Positions 55,905-63,795 of a stretch of 64,000 nt of DNA are shown piece after piece. A model generated the notes under the pieces. The model saw only the letters and a list, made by a program, of their open reading frames with translations, was not told where the DNA came from and made no database searches. The position numbers and the translations under genes were made by a program. This DNA comes from Dryocola boscaweniae (GTDB taxonomy: Bacteria > Pseudomonadota > Gammaproteobacteria > Enterobacterales > Enterobacteriaceae): positions 24,044-88,043 of the forward strand of contig NZ_JALHAP010000067.1 of NCBI RefSeq assembly GCF_025215095.1, written 5' to 3'. Within the stretch, counting starts at the first letter, position 1; the number at the start of each line of letters is the position of its first letter.

Positions 55905-56852
55905 TTAGATCCCCAGCGCTTTTTTTACCGCGTCTTCAGCGGGTTCGCCGCTGCGGGTGGTTACGCCGCTCAGCCAGCCGTTGAGGAGCTCTGGCCGCCG
56001 GGACAACTCCGCCCGGGCAGCCTCTGGCGGGCTTTGCTTGTCGTCCAGCACGCGCGTGATAATGGCGTTCTCCAGCGCGACGTCAAACTTAAGCTGGCTA
56101 TAAAAACGGTTGAGGTTCGGGCACTGTGCGGCAAAGTCTTTGCGCGTGACGGTGTTTACCGTTGCGCTGCCGTAGTTCGGGCCAAACCAGGCATCGCCGC
56201 CGCTCAGGTAGGTTAGCTTAAAGCGCGTGTTCATAGCATGCGGCTCCCAGCCGAGAAACACCACCCACTGCTGGCGGCTGACGGCGCGGGTCACCTGCGC
56301 GAGCATACCGCTTTCACTTGACTCCACGAGGCTCCAGCCCTGTAGCCCGAAGTCATGCTTGTCGAGCATTTTTTTGATGTTCTGGTTGGCTGGCGCGCCG
56401 GGTGCTATGCCGTAAATTTTGTGGTCGAACTTATCGGCATATTTTTGCAGATCGGCAAAATCTTTTACTCCGGCGGCGGCAACATAGTCCGGTACGGCCA
56501 GCGTGAATTTCGCTGCCGCAAGGTTCGCTCCCAGCACTTTAATAGCGCCGTCCTGGGAGTATTTTTCGATTACCGGTGCCTGCGCTGGCATCCAGTTGCC
56601 AAGAAAAACGTCCAGTTGCCCTGTCTTCAGCCCCTGGAAAGCCAGCGCAACCGACAGATTTTCTATTTTTTGCTGATAGCCCAGCGCCTTAAGCACCACG
56701 CCGGAAACAGCATTGGTCGCGGCGATATCCGTCCAGCCCGGATCGGACTGGGTGACGGTGGCGCAGCGAGCGTCTTCCGCCGCAAAGCTGGTTAATGGAA
56801 GTAATGCGGCGCCTGCCAGAAGCATTAAGGCGGTGAGTTTCTTCATTTTCAT
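55905..56852 (-). CDS. choX: Choline/choline-sulfate ABC transporter substrate-binding protein (ChoX type)
   Basis: A 315-residue periplasmic protein with a signal peptide (MKMKKLTALMLLAGAALLPL, cleavage near SFA-AED) and an OpuAC/ChoX-type fold: VTQSDPGWTDIAATNAVSG, FLGNWMPA, IYGIAPGAPANQNIKKML, VFLGWEPHAMN. Aromatic residues at these places form the cage for quaternary ammonium groups in the family. It shares the operon with betC; its ATG overlaps the betC stop (TAATG). Whether it binds choline, choline-O-sulfate or both cannot be read here. Confidence 0.88.
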   Translation of the reverse strand: MKMKKLTALMLLAGAALLPLTSFAAEDARCATVTQSDPGWTDIAATNAVSGVVLKALGYQQKIENLSVALAFQGLKTGQLDVFLGNWMPAQAPVIEKYSQDGAIKVLGANLAAAKFTLAVPDYVAAAGVKDFADLQKYADKFDHKIYGIAPGAPANQNIKKMLDKHDFGLQGWSLVESSESGMLAQVTRAVSRQQWVVFLGWEPHAMNTRFKLTYLSGGDAWFGPNYGSATVNTVTRKDFAAQCPNLNRFYSQLKFDVALENAIITRVLDDKQSPPEAARAELSRRPELLNGWLSGVTTRSGEPAEDAVKKALGI

Positions 56853-58396
56853 TATGATTCCCCAAGAGGATGCTGGTTTGGTCGCGGATAGCGGGCAAAA
56901 GCCTCCTGCTCATCCAGCGTCTGGTGGTTACGGATAAAGCGTTGCGATGCCGCCTGGCGCGGCTGGAAATCCCACTGCGGGATAGCATCGCGCCCTGCAA
57001 TATGGGTTAAAAAAAGCCGTTTACGCTGGCTTGCTCGTACCTGCTGATTAAGGGCGCCGAGATCCCAGCGGGCAGCCACTTCGGCCGCAAACGCCTGCAC
57101 GGTATCGTGATAATCGGGCAAACCGGCGAGGTTCTGTCGCTCCAGCGGATCGTTTTGCAGATGATAAAGCTGCGCCGCTTCCGTCATGGAATGAATGTAT
57201 TTCCACGGGCCGCGACGGATCATCACCAGCGGTTCAATCGCCCCTTCGGCAAGATATTCCCCGCAGGCTTCGTCCGGCCCGGGTTCGCCGTGCAGATGGG
57301 GAACCAGACTGTGTCCGTCCAGCGGTGCGACGGGCTGGCTCAGACGCTCCCTGCCGCCCGCAAGCTCGGTAACGGTGGGCAGCAAATCCACCAGTGAAAC
57401 GCTTTGCGCCACGCGATGCGCAGCAAAGCGTTTAGGATTGTGAACGATAAACGGAATGCGTACCGCCCCTTCAAAGAAGGTCATTTTGTACCACAGGCCG
57501 CGTTCACCCAGCATTTCACCGTGATCGGCAACCACAAAGACGATGGTATCTTCCGCAAGCCCGGTTTCTTCAAGCGTGCGAATAACCTCGCCGAAACAGT
57601 CGTCCACATAGGCCATTGCGCCGTAGTAAGCATGGCGGGCGCGGCGAATCTGGTCATCGGTCAGTAGCCCCTCTTCAAGTTGATACATCGCGCGAAGTCG
57701 GGCGGAGTGGGCATCGTCCTCCACGTCCTGCGCGCGGGTTTGCGGCAGATCGATGTCCGCCTCGCTGAAGCGGTCAAGGTAGCGGCGAGGAATAGCGAAA
57801 GGATCATGCGGATGCGTCAGCGAGAGCAGCAGCAGGAAAGGCTTTTCATTCGGCTTACGGGCCGCATCGTAAAGGCGCTGGCGCGCCATAAACAGCGCCT
57901 CATCGTCAAAATCGAGCTGATTGGTGCGCACGCATTCGCCGGCTTCCAGCACCGAACTCATATTATGGAACCAGTCCAGCCTGCGCTCCGGATGCTGCCA
58001 GTCCGGCGTCCAGCCGAAGTCCGCCGGATAAATATCCGTCGTCAGGCGTTCGTCAAAGCCATGTAGCTGGTCCGGGCCGCAGAAATGCATCTTGCCGGAA
58101 AGCCAGGTGCGGTAACCTTGCTCACGCAGATAGTGGCAAAAAGTCGGCGAGTCGGCTCGAAATTCCGCCGCGTTATCAAAGACGCCGTTATTTGATAAAA
58201 ACTGCCCGGTCATCATCGCCGCACGTGAAGGCGCGCACAGTGGACTGTTGCAATAGGCGGATTCAAATACCACCCCTTCGCACGCCAGCTTATCAATATT
58301 AGGTGTCAGGCTGACGTTATTTCCATAGGTGCGTAATGCCCCGGCGGTTAACTGATCCGCCATAAGAATAACGATATTCGGTTTATTTATAAGCAT
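56852..58396 (-). CDS. betC: Choline-sulfatase BetC
   Basis: A 514-residue sulfatase that hydrolyses choline-O-sulfate to choline and sulfate. The Cys-type motif is CAPSR in NSPLCAPSRAAM (Cys54, the position known for Sinorhizobium BetC). Other active-site parts are ILMADQ, LSGKMHFCG, VVADHGEMLGERG and KMTFFEGAVRIPF. The C-terminal tail with QRKRLFLTHIAG and QWDFQP is specific to choline-sulfatases and helps tetramer formation. No signal peptide: it works in the cytoplasm on imported ester. Two adjacent ATGs (58399, 58396) exist; the second has the better-spaced AGG. A maturase is encoded at 61218. Confidence 0.93.
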   Translation of the reverse strand: MLINKPNIVILMADQLTAGALRTYGNNVSLTPNIDKLACEGVVFESAYCNSPLCAPSRAAMMTGQFLSNNGVFDNAAEFRADSPTFCHYLREQGYRTWLSGKMHFCGPDQLHGFDERLTTDIYPADFGWTPDWQHPERRLDWFHNMSSVLEAGECVRTNQLDFDDEALFMARQRLYDAARKPNEKPFLLLLSLTHPHDPFAIPRRYLDRFSEADIDLPQTRAQDVEDDAHSARLRAMYQLEEGLLTDDQIRRARHAYYGAMAYVDDCFGEVIRTLEETGLAEDTIVFVVADHGEMLGERGLWYKMTFFEGAVRIPFIVHNPKRFAAHRVAQSVSLVDLLPTVTELAGGRERLSQPVAPLDGHSLVPHLHGEPGPDEACGEYLAEGAIEPLVMIRRGPWKYIHSMTEAAQLYHLQNDPLERQNLAGLPDYHDTVQAFAAEVAARWDLGALNQQVRASQRKRLFLTHIAGRDAIPQWDFQPRQAASQRFIRNHQTLDEQEAFARYPRPNQHPLGES

Positions 58397-58501
58397 CATT
58401 AACCTGGAATGAAATTAAATAAGTAATTCGTGATATTTTTATCGCACGCCTTTTTTATTCTGTGAAGGGCTTATTTTATTATCATGGTATAAGGTGGGTT
58501 T

Positions 58502-59434
58502 ATGGCAGGTAAATTACAGTTGCCTCCTTTGCAGGTGCTGGTGGTATTTGAGGCAGCGGCTCGTCACGGTAATTTTACCGCCGCGGGAAATGAGCTTGGC
58601 CTTACCCAACCGGCGGTCAGTCAGCGTATTCAAATGCTGGAAAATTTACTCAATGGGCCGCTGTTTGAAAGGCGCCATCGTGGCGTGCAATTAACCGAAT
58701 CCGGCGCGGCTCTTTACCAGATTGTTCGCGCAAGCCTTATGGAAATCAGCGAGCAGCTTGAGCGCACCCGGCACCAGCGCAGCACCCTGCGCATCGATAC
58801 GGATATGGGCTTTGCCAGCTACTGGTTATTGCCGCGAATGAACGCCTTGCAGGCGCTGATTCCAGGCGTTGAAGTGCAGGTTTCCACCTCGCCGAATGAC
58901 TACAATTTTCGCGACAGCAATGCTCATCTCGCTATCTATTTCGGCAACGGCAACTGGCCGGGAACGCAGGCGCAAAGGCTGTTTCCTGAGGATGTGGTTC
59001 CCGTCTGCAACCATAAAATTATCAGCCGGTTAGGCGATAATTCTCCGCCATCCGAACTGCTGAACTACCCGCTGTTAAAACTGCCGGAAACACGCCCGCA
59101 GCGCTGGCTGACCTGGGATGACTGGTTTCGCGCGCAGGGCGTACCGCAGCAGCATCACGCAGATTCTCGTACCTATAACGCCTACTCTTTGGTTATCCAG
59201 GCGGCAGTCGAAGGACAGGGTATCGCGCTGGGCTGGAGGCCGTTGGTTGCCGCTTTCCTTGAGAGCAAGCAGCTCTTTGTTTGCGGGCCGGAGGTGCGTA
59301 CCGAGCGGGGATATTATTTACTCTCATCCGGGGGTAAACCGGCGTCGTTACAGCAGGAAAAAGTCATTGCCTGGTTATTAAATGAAGCCTGGAATTTTCA
59401 CCATCAGCCCTATCTATTACCGGAATACAAATAA
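58502..59434 (+). CDS. LysR-family regulator of choline-sulfate use
   Basis: A 310-residue LysR-type protein. The N-terminal winged helix (about 8-65) contains ARHGNFTAAGNELGLTQPAV; the C-terminal effector domain spans about 95-300. It resembles the regulators that accompany betC in proteobacteria (choline-sulfate-utilisation regulator subfamily). It lies between betC-choX on the left strand and choV-choW-maturase on the right, placed to control both. A 102-base gap separates it from betC. Confidence 0.88.
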   Translation: MAGKLQLPPLQVLVVFEAAARHGNFTAAGNELGLTQPAVSQRIQMLENLLNGPLFERRHRGVQLTESGAALYQIVRASLMEISEQLERTRHQRSTLRIDTDMGFASYWLLPRMNALQALIPGVEVQVSTSPNDYNFRDSNAHLAIYFGNGNWPGTQAQRLFPEDVVPVCNHKIISRLGDNSPPSELLNYPLLKLPETRPQRWLTWDDWFRAQGVPQQHHADSRTYNAYSLVIQAAVEGQGIALGWRPLVAAFLESKQLFVCGPEVRTERGYYLLSSGGKPASLQQEKVIAWLLNEAWNFHHQPYLLPEYK

Positions 59435-59472
59435 GCTAATGCGAAATAAGCATATCGACTTTGCCGAAATAT

Positions 59473-59500
59473 CTAACTTCTTTGCGATATTTTAAGTTAG
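59473..59500. promoter_or_regulatory. Inverted repeat upstream of choV
   Basis: CTAACTT (59473-59479) and AAGTTAG (59494-59500) are separated by 14 bases in the 101-base gap between the LysR gene and choV. It is a candidate regulator site or the choV promoter region; no stronger evidence. Confidence 0.35.
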
Positions 59501-59535
59501 CGTAATGCGGATTCTGAAAAATATGTGATGCCGCT

Positions 59536-60372
59536 ATGCCCCAACCTATAATTGAAGTACGTGAAGTATTTAAAAGTTATTCTCCGCCAGCGGGGAAAAG
59601 ATTTTTCTTCCGGACAGTTAAAAAAACTGCGGTAAATGCTTTAACGAATATTAATCTGCAAATTTATCCGGGCGAGATTTTTGTCATCGTCGGACTGTCC
59701 GGCTCGGGTAAATCGACGCTGCTGCGCACCCTGAACTTTCTCATCCCGCCAGGGAAGGGTGAGGTGTTGTTTCAGGGACAGGCGCTCAGCGCGCTCTCCT
59801 CCGCTGAAATGATTGCCCTGCGTCGGCAACAAATCGGCATGGTTTTCCAGTCCTTTGCCCTGTTCGACGAGCGGACGGTGCTTGATAACGTCGCGTTCGG
59901 CCTTGAAGTGGCGGGAACAGGGCGTGAAGAGCGCCACCTGCGGGCGAAAATCATGCTGGAAAAGGTGGGGCTAGGCCATGTTGTCTCGCATTATCCTCAT
60001 CAGCTTTCCGGCGGCATGCAGCAGCGTGTAGGTCTGGCCCGGGCGCTGGTTGTGAACCCGTCCGTGCTACTGATGGATGAAGCCTTTTCCGCGCTGGACC
60101 CGATTATTCGCCGTGAAATGCAGGCGTTGCTGTTGGCGCTGCAGGAGGAACACAAGCGTACCCTGGTGTTTGTGACCCACGATATGGAAGAGGCGCTGCG
60201 GCTGGGCACCCGTATTGCGATTATGGAAGAGGGAAAGCTGGTGCAGGTCGGCTCGCCGGAAAACATCATTAACGCGCCCGCCACGCCTTATGTACGCCAT
60301 TTTTTCTCCGGCGTGGACACTTCACGCTGGCAGTTGGCGGAAACCTACGCCGAAGTCTGGAACACGCCCTGA
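59536..60372 (+). CDS. choV: Choline/betaine-type ABC transporter ATP-binding protein
   Basis: A 278-residue ATPase of the ProV/OpuAA/ChoV family. Walker A GLSGSGKST, signature LSGGMQQRVGLARAL, Walker B VLLMDEAFSALDP and VTHDMEEAL are intact. The family's C-terminal CBS domains, present in E. coli ProV (400 residues), are missing, so ionic-strength sensing is unlikely and the transporter is probably nutritional. choW follows after 12 bases. Confidence 0.9.
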   Translation: MPQPIIEVREVFKSYSPPAGKRFFFRTVKKTAVNALTNINLQIYPGEIFVIVGLSGSGKSTLLRTLNFLIPPGKGEVLFQGQALSALSSAEMIALRRQQIGMVFQSFALFDERTVLDNVAFGLEVAGTGREERHLRAKIMLEKVGLGHVVSHYPHQLSGGMQQRVGLARALVVNPSVLLMDEAFSALDPIIRREMQALLLALQEEHKRTLVFVTHDMEEALRLGTRIAIMEEGKLVQVGSPENIINAPATPYVRHFFSGVDTSRWQLAETYAEVWNTP

Positions 60373-60384
60373 GCAGGTAAATGT

Positions 60385-61221
60385 ATGGCCTATCCCTTAG
60401 ATTTTAGTCGTGAGATCGACCGCTCGATTCACGCGTTGCTGGCTCACGCCGGTGGTTTTTTTGACGGCTTTGCGACCGTTATTGATACCTTTGCCGGCGG
60501 GCTGGAAACGCTTACCGGCTGGCTGACTCCGTGGGGACTGGTTATCCTTGCCGTCGCGCTCGGCTTCTGGCGCATCGGTAAAGGCTTTGCGCTTTTCGCG
60601 TTGTTGGCCATGCTCTACATTATTTACAGCGGCTACAGCGAGCACGCCTCCATTACCCTTGCGCTGACGCTCTCATCCACCTTTTTCAGCCTGCTGATTG
60701 GCATCCCGCTAGGCATCTGGAGCGCGCGCCGTGCCGCGGCAGGCAGCGTGATACGCACGCTGATGGACTTTATGCAGACTATGCCCGCCTTTGTGTACCT
60801 GATCCCCGCGACGATTCTCTTCGGGCTGGGGCGGCCGCCGGGCATTTTCGCCACCATACTCTTTTCCATGCCGCCGGTGGTGCGCCTTACCGACCTCGGC
60901 ATTCGCCAGGTGAATGCGGCGCGCATTGAGGCCGGGCTTGCTTTTGGCTGCACTCCCCGGCAACTACTGTGGAAAGTGCAGCTTCCTGCCGCACAGCCCT
61001 CTATTATGGCGGGCGTTAACCAGACTATCATGATGGCAATGTCGATGGTGATTATCGCCTCGATGGTCGGCGCCGGCGGGCTGGGCAACGACATTCTCAG
61101 CAGTATTCAGCAGCTCGATATCGGGCTTGGGCTACAAAGCGGGATCGTGGTGGTGCTGATGGCCATCCTGCTCGACAGATTGTCCGCAAGCTTTGCCCGC
61201 AAGAGCGGTGCAAGGCGATGA
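60385..61221 (+). CDS. choW: Choline/betaine-type ABC transporter permease
   Basis: A 278-residue inner-membrane permease of the ProW/ChoW type with about six helices. The family has PAFVYLIPATILFGLGRPPG and the docking loop IEAGLAFGCTPRQLLWKVQL. It works with ChoV and the ChoX protein encoded on the other strand. Four-base overlap with the radical SAM gene, so maturase and transporter are made together. Confidence 0.9.
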   Translation: MAYPLDFSREIDRSIHALLAHAGGFFDGFATVIDTFAGGLETLTGWLTPWGLVILAVALGFWRIGKGFALFALLAMLYIIYSGYSEHASITLALTLSSTFFSLLIGIPLGIWSARRAAAGSVIRTLMDFMQTMPAFVYLIPATILFGLGRPPGIFATILFSMPPVVRLTDLGIRQVNAARIEAGLAFGCTPRQLLWKVQLPAAQPSIMAGVNQTIMMAMSMVIIASMVGAGGLGNDILSSIQQLDIGLGLQSGIVVVLMAILLDRLSASFARKSGARR

Positions 61222-62456
61222 AAAAATCCTTTCACCTGATGGCTAAGCCCGCCAGCTACCATTGCAATCTGGCGTGCGATTACTGCTTTTATCTGCCAAA
61301 AGGTGAAACCCTGTTCAGGGAGCAACCCCACGCCCGGCACATGTCCGATACGGTGCTGCGGCAGTTTATCCGCCAGTATATTGAAACCTCGCCCGGCGAT
61401 GAGGTGACTTTCACCTGGCAGGGCGGCGAGCCCACGCTTGCCGGGCTGGATTTTTACCGCCGCGCGCTGGAGCTACAGCAGCGCTATGCCCGCGGTAAAC
61501 GCATCGTAAACACTCTGCAGACCAACGGCGTCTTGCTTAACGAAGAGTGGGTGCGCTTTCTGGCGGAACACCGTTTTCTGGTCGGCGTATCCGTCGACGG
61601 GCCGCAGCATTTGTATGACGCCATGCGAAAGACCCATTCCGGCCGCAGCGTGTTCAACAGCGTGATTGAAGGCGTTGCGCGCCTGCGCGAGGCGGGCGTG
61701 GAATTTAACCTGCTCGCGGTGGTGAATGAACAAACGGCGCGTTACCCCCTCGACGTGTACCGTTTCCTCACCCGTGATCTGGGCGCTAAATTCGTGCAGT
61801 TTATTCCGGCGGTTGAGATAACGCCTGGCCGTGAAGCCGCTGCGGAGCGCTTTGGGGAGATAATAGGCATTGAAAATGACGCTGCGGCAACGGTGACGCC
61901 GTGGTCGGTAACGGGAAAGGCCTACGGCAGCTTTTTAATCGCTGTCTTCAACGAGTGGGTGCGGCACGATGTTGGCCGTGTGTTCGTGCAGATCTTCGAT
62001 AACACCCTCGCGGCATGGGCCGGGCAGACGCCGAGCCTGTGCGTGATGCGCCCCAACTGCGGCGCATCGCTGGTGGTCGAGCAAAACGGGGATATCTACA
62101 GTTGCGATCATTTTGTCTCGCCGGAGCACCGGCTTGGCAACATTCTCACCACGCCCCCGGATCTGCTGGCGGCCAGCCGACAGCAGCGGCAGTTTAGCGA
62201 GCGTAAAACCCCGCGTTCACCGCGCTGCCAGCAATGTGAATACCGCTTTGCCTGCCAGGGCGGCTGCCCGAAGCACCGCATCGTTTCTGAGGGAAAACAC
62301 CGGCAGAATTACCTTTGCAGCGGCTATCACGCCTTTTTTAGCCACGTATCGCCTTATATGGACTGGATGGCTCAGCAGCTTGCGCATCGTCGGTCTGCGG
62401 CGGGCATTATGCAGGTGGCGCCGTTTATCGCAGCGCAGCATGCCTGCGGCCGGTAA
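61218..62456 (+). CDS. Anaerobic sulfatase-maturating enzyme, partner of BetC
   Basis: A 412-residue radical SAM/SPASM enzyme, paralogue of the protein at 49855. The SAM cluster motif is CNLACDYC (Cys16, 20, 23), followed by WQGGEPTLAG, VSVDGP and the SPASM cysteines (SLCVMRPNCG, YSCDHFV with the catalytic aspartate, CQQCEYRFACQGGCPKHR). It should convert the BetC active cysteine to formylglycine. An insertion of about 30 residues around 205-235 sets it apart from the first paralogue. It overlaps choW by four bases. Confidence 0.92.
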   Translation: MKKSFHLMAKPASYHCNLACDYCFYLPKGETLFREQPHARHMSDTVLRQFIRQYIETSPGDEVTFTWQGGEPTLAGLDFYRRALELQQRYARGKRIVNTLQTNGVLLNEEWVRFLAEHRFLVGVSVDGPQHLYDAMRKTHSGRSVFNSVIEGVARLREAGVEFNLLAVVNEQTARYPLDVYRFLTRDLGAKFVQFIPAVEITPGREAAAERFGEIIGIENDAAATVTPWSVTGKAYGSFLIAVFNEWVRHDVGRVFVQIFDNTLAAWAGQTPSLCVMRPNCGASLVVEQNGDIYSCDHFVSPEHRLGNILTTPPDLLAASRQQRQFSERKTPRSPRCQQCEYRFACQGGCPKHRIVSEGKHRQNYLCSGYHAFFSHVSPYMDWMAQQLAHRRSAAGIMQVAPFIAAQHACGR

Positions 62457-62477
62457 ACAGGCAAAGCCGATATTCCT

Positions 62478-63053
62478 TCACGTAAGGTCGTGCAGGGTTT
62501 TATCCAGCGCGGGCGTTAGCTGTATATGATCGAATTGAACCGCCAGGCCGCCGCGCTCCGGCGTGCAGCACATCACGCCAACGGCGCATTTTTCCCTTTC
62601 AGGAAAGCAGGACAAGCGCAGAAGCGGCCATTGCTGACCATCCGTTGAATATTGCAGCCGCAGGCTATCTTGTTTGCGGGTAAGCCTCATCCAGAATTCT
62701 TTTGCCTCACCGGGAAAAACGCCGGTTGCCCAGTCGGAATGGCCGAGCGTCAGCACGCTGCCGATCGCCGGCGCGTCGTCGTTAAATTCGATTCCGGCTT
62801 TTAACCAGTGCTTTTCATCAGCCATAAACATGATGCCGGCCTGATCGTAGAGCGTGGTGAAATCCGCTCTCACGCGAACCTGAAAGGTGAAATCGCCCGT
62901 GACTTCCCGCGCAAAGATATGGCCCGAAAAGCGCTCGAATCCGTACCAGGTTTTTTGCCAGAAATCCGTATTACGGTCCGTTACTACGGACAGTACGTCC
63001 TTATCCAGCGACCAGTTCTGCGGTTCATTTAGCCAGTGATATTGCATATCCAT
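62478..63053 (-). CDS. DUF1349 domain protein (concanavalin A-like fold)
   Basis: A 191-residue cytoplasmic protein of the DUF1349 family, with YHWLNEPQNWSLDKDVLSV, DFWQKTWYGFERFSGHIFA, FQVRVRADFTTLYDQAGIMF and WLKAGIEF. Proteins of this type have a lectin-like beta sandwich; function unknown. It is convergent with the maturase gene (21 bases between stops). A second ATG two codons in is possible. Link to sulfate-ester use is only by position. Confidence 0.85.
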   Translation of the reverse strand: MDMQYHWLNEPQNWSLDKDVLSVVTDRNTDFWQKTWYGFERFSGHIFAREVTGDFTFQVRVRADFTTLYDQAGIMFMADEKHWLKAGIEFNDDAPAIGSVLTLGHSDWATGVFPGEAKEFWMRLTRKQDSLRLQYSTDGQQWPLLRLSCFPEREKCAVGVMCCTPERGGLAVQFDHIQLTPALDKTLHDLT

Positions 63054-63064
63054 TTTTCTCTCAG

Positions 63065-63358
63065 TTAAAAACCTCGTGGCACCGGCTGCCCGAAGCCGTC
63101 GCCGCTGTCGGTGCTGTTATCCCGCCGTCCCCTCGCTTCGAGCCTGTTTGCGCGGAGCTGTTCGCTTATCGCCCGGCGCTGATCCTGGCTCATGTACTCT
63201 TTGTTGTAGTACGGATCGGGATACGGCGCGCGGATATAGGTTTCGTCCACTTCCGCAGAGCTGTGGGTGCGATGCCCGTCATAGCCTGAGCTCGCATGCG
63301 AGGTGCAGCCGGAAATAAGGAGCGGGACAAGCAGTGCGACAGCGTATTTATAAGCCAT
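63065..63358 (-). CDS. Small putative lipoprotein
   Basis: A 97-residue predicted lipoprotein. The ATG at 63358 (MAYKYAVALLVPLLISGC) has AGGAAG upstream and gives a signal sequence ending in the lipobox LISGC; the frame is open nine codons further. The mature part is hydrophilic and ends in a disordered stretch rich in R, D and G (GRRDNSTDSGDGFGQPVPRG). I do not recognise the family. The gene lies 11 bases upstream of the DUF1349 gene on the same strand. Confidence 0.75.
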   Translation of the reverse strand: MAYKYAVALLVPLLISGCTSHASSGYDGHRTHSSAEVDETYIRAPYPDPYYNKEYMSQDQRRAISEQLRANRLEARGRRDNSTDSGDGFGQPVPRGF

Positions 63359-63795
63359 AAATCTTCCTGAAACGGCGCAGAACAACGGGTAAATGGGACC
63401 GTTATTATCGTCTGAGAATCTGCCGATGTCCGTTACCTGTATCTGATAATGCGCAGCGTTTCATTGATAGTCTTATCGTTAGCAGCAATGGACCGCGATC
63501 CGTTGCGTACCTTCAGACAACTCTATCTGCTTTGTAGCTAGTGGTTAGTCCTTCAGGCAACTTCTTAATAGCTAGCGCCCTGCGATACAGCGGAATTTAT
63601 GGCTAGCTTTACAGAGGGGAATTTATATTTATAAGATTTTACTTAAGTCAATGGGAATTAGCTTAAATGTGATCTGGGCTGTTGTCGCCATGTACCAATT
63701 GTGTTTTATTTCAATTTCTTTCGAAATAATAATAATCGTGTAAGTTTGCCAACGGCTTGCCCGATAATAATTGCACTTAGGGACAGGGCAAACTG
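63359..63795. promoter_or_regulatory. AT-rich control region before the TPS transporter gene
   Basis: No gene is seen in these 437 bases. Composition drops to AT-rich after about 63590. Degenerate direct repeats occur: CTTCAGACAACT (63511-63522) and CTTCAGGCAACT (63551-63562), 40 bases apart, and the uncommon tetramer CTAG in GCTAG at 63537, 63571 and 63602. The region must contain the promoter of the downstream gene. H-NS silencing would fit its composition, but that is inference. Confidence 0.45.
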
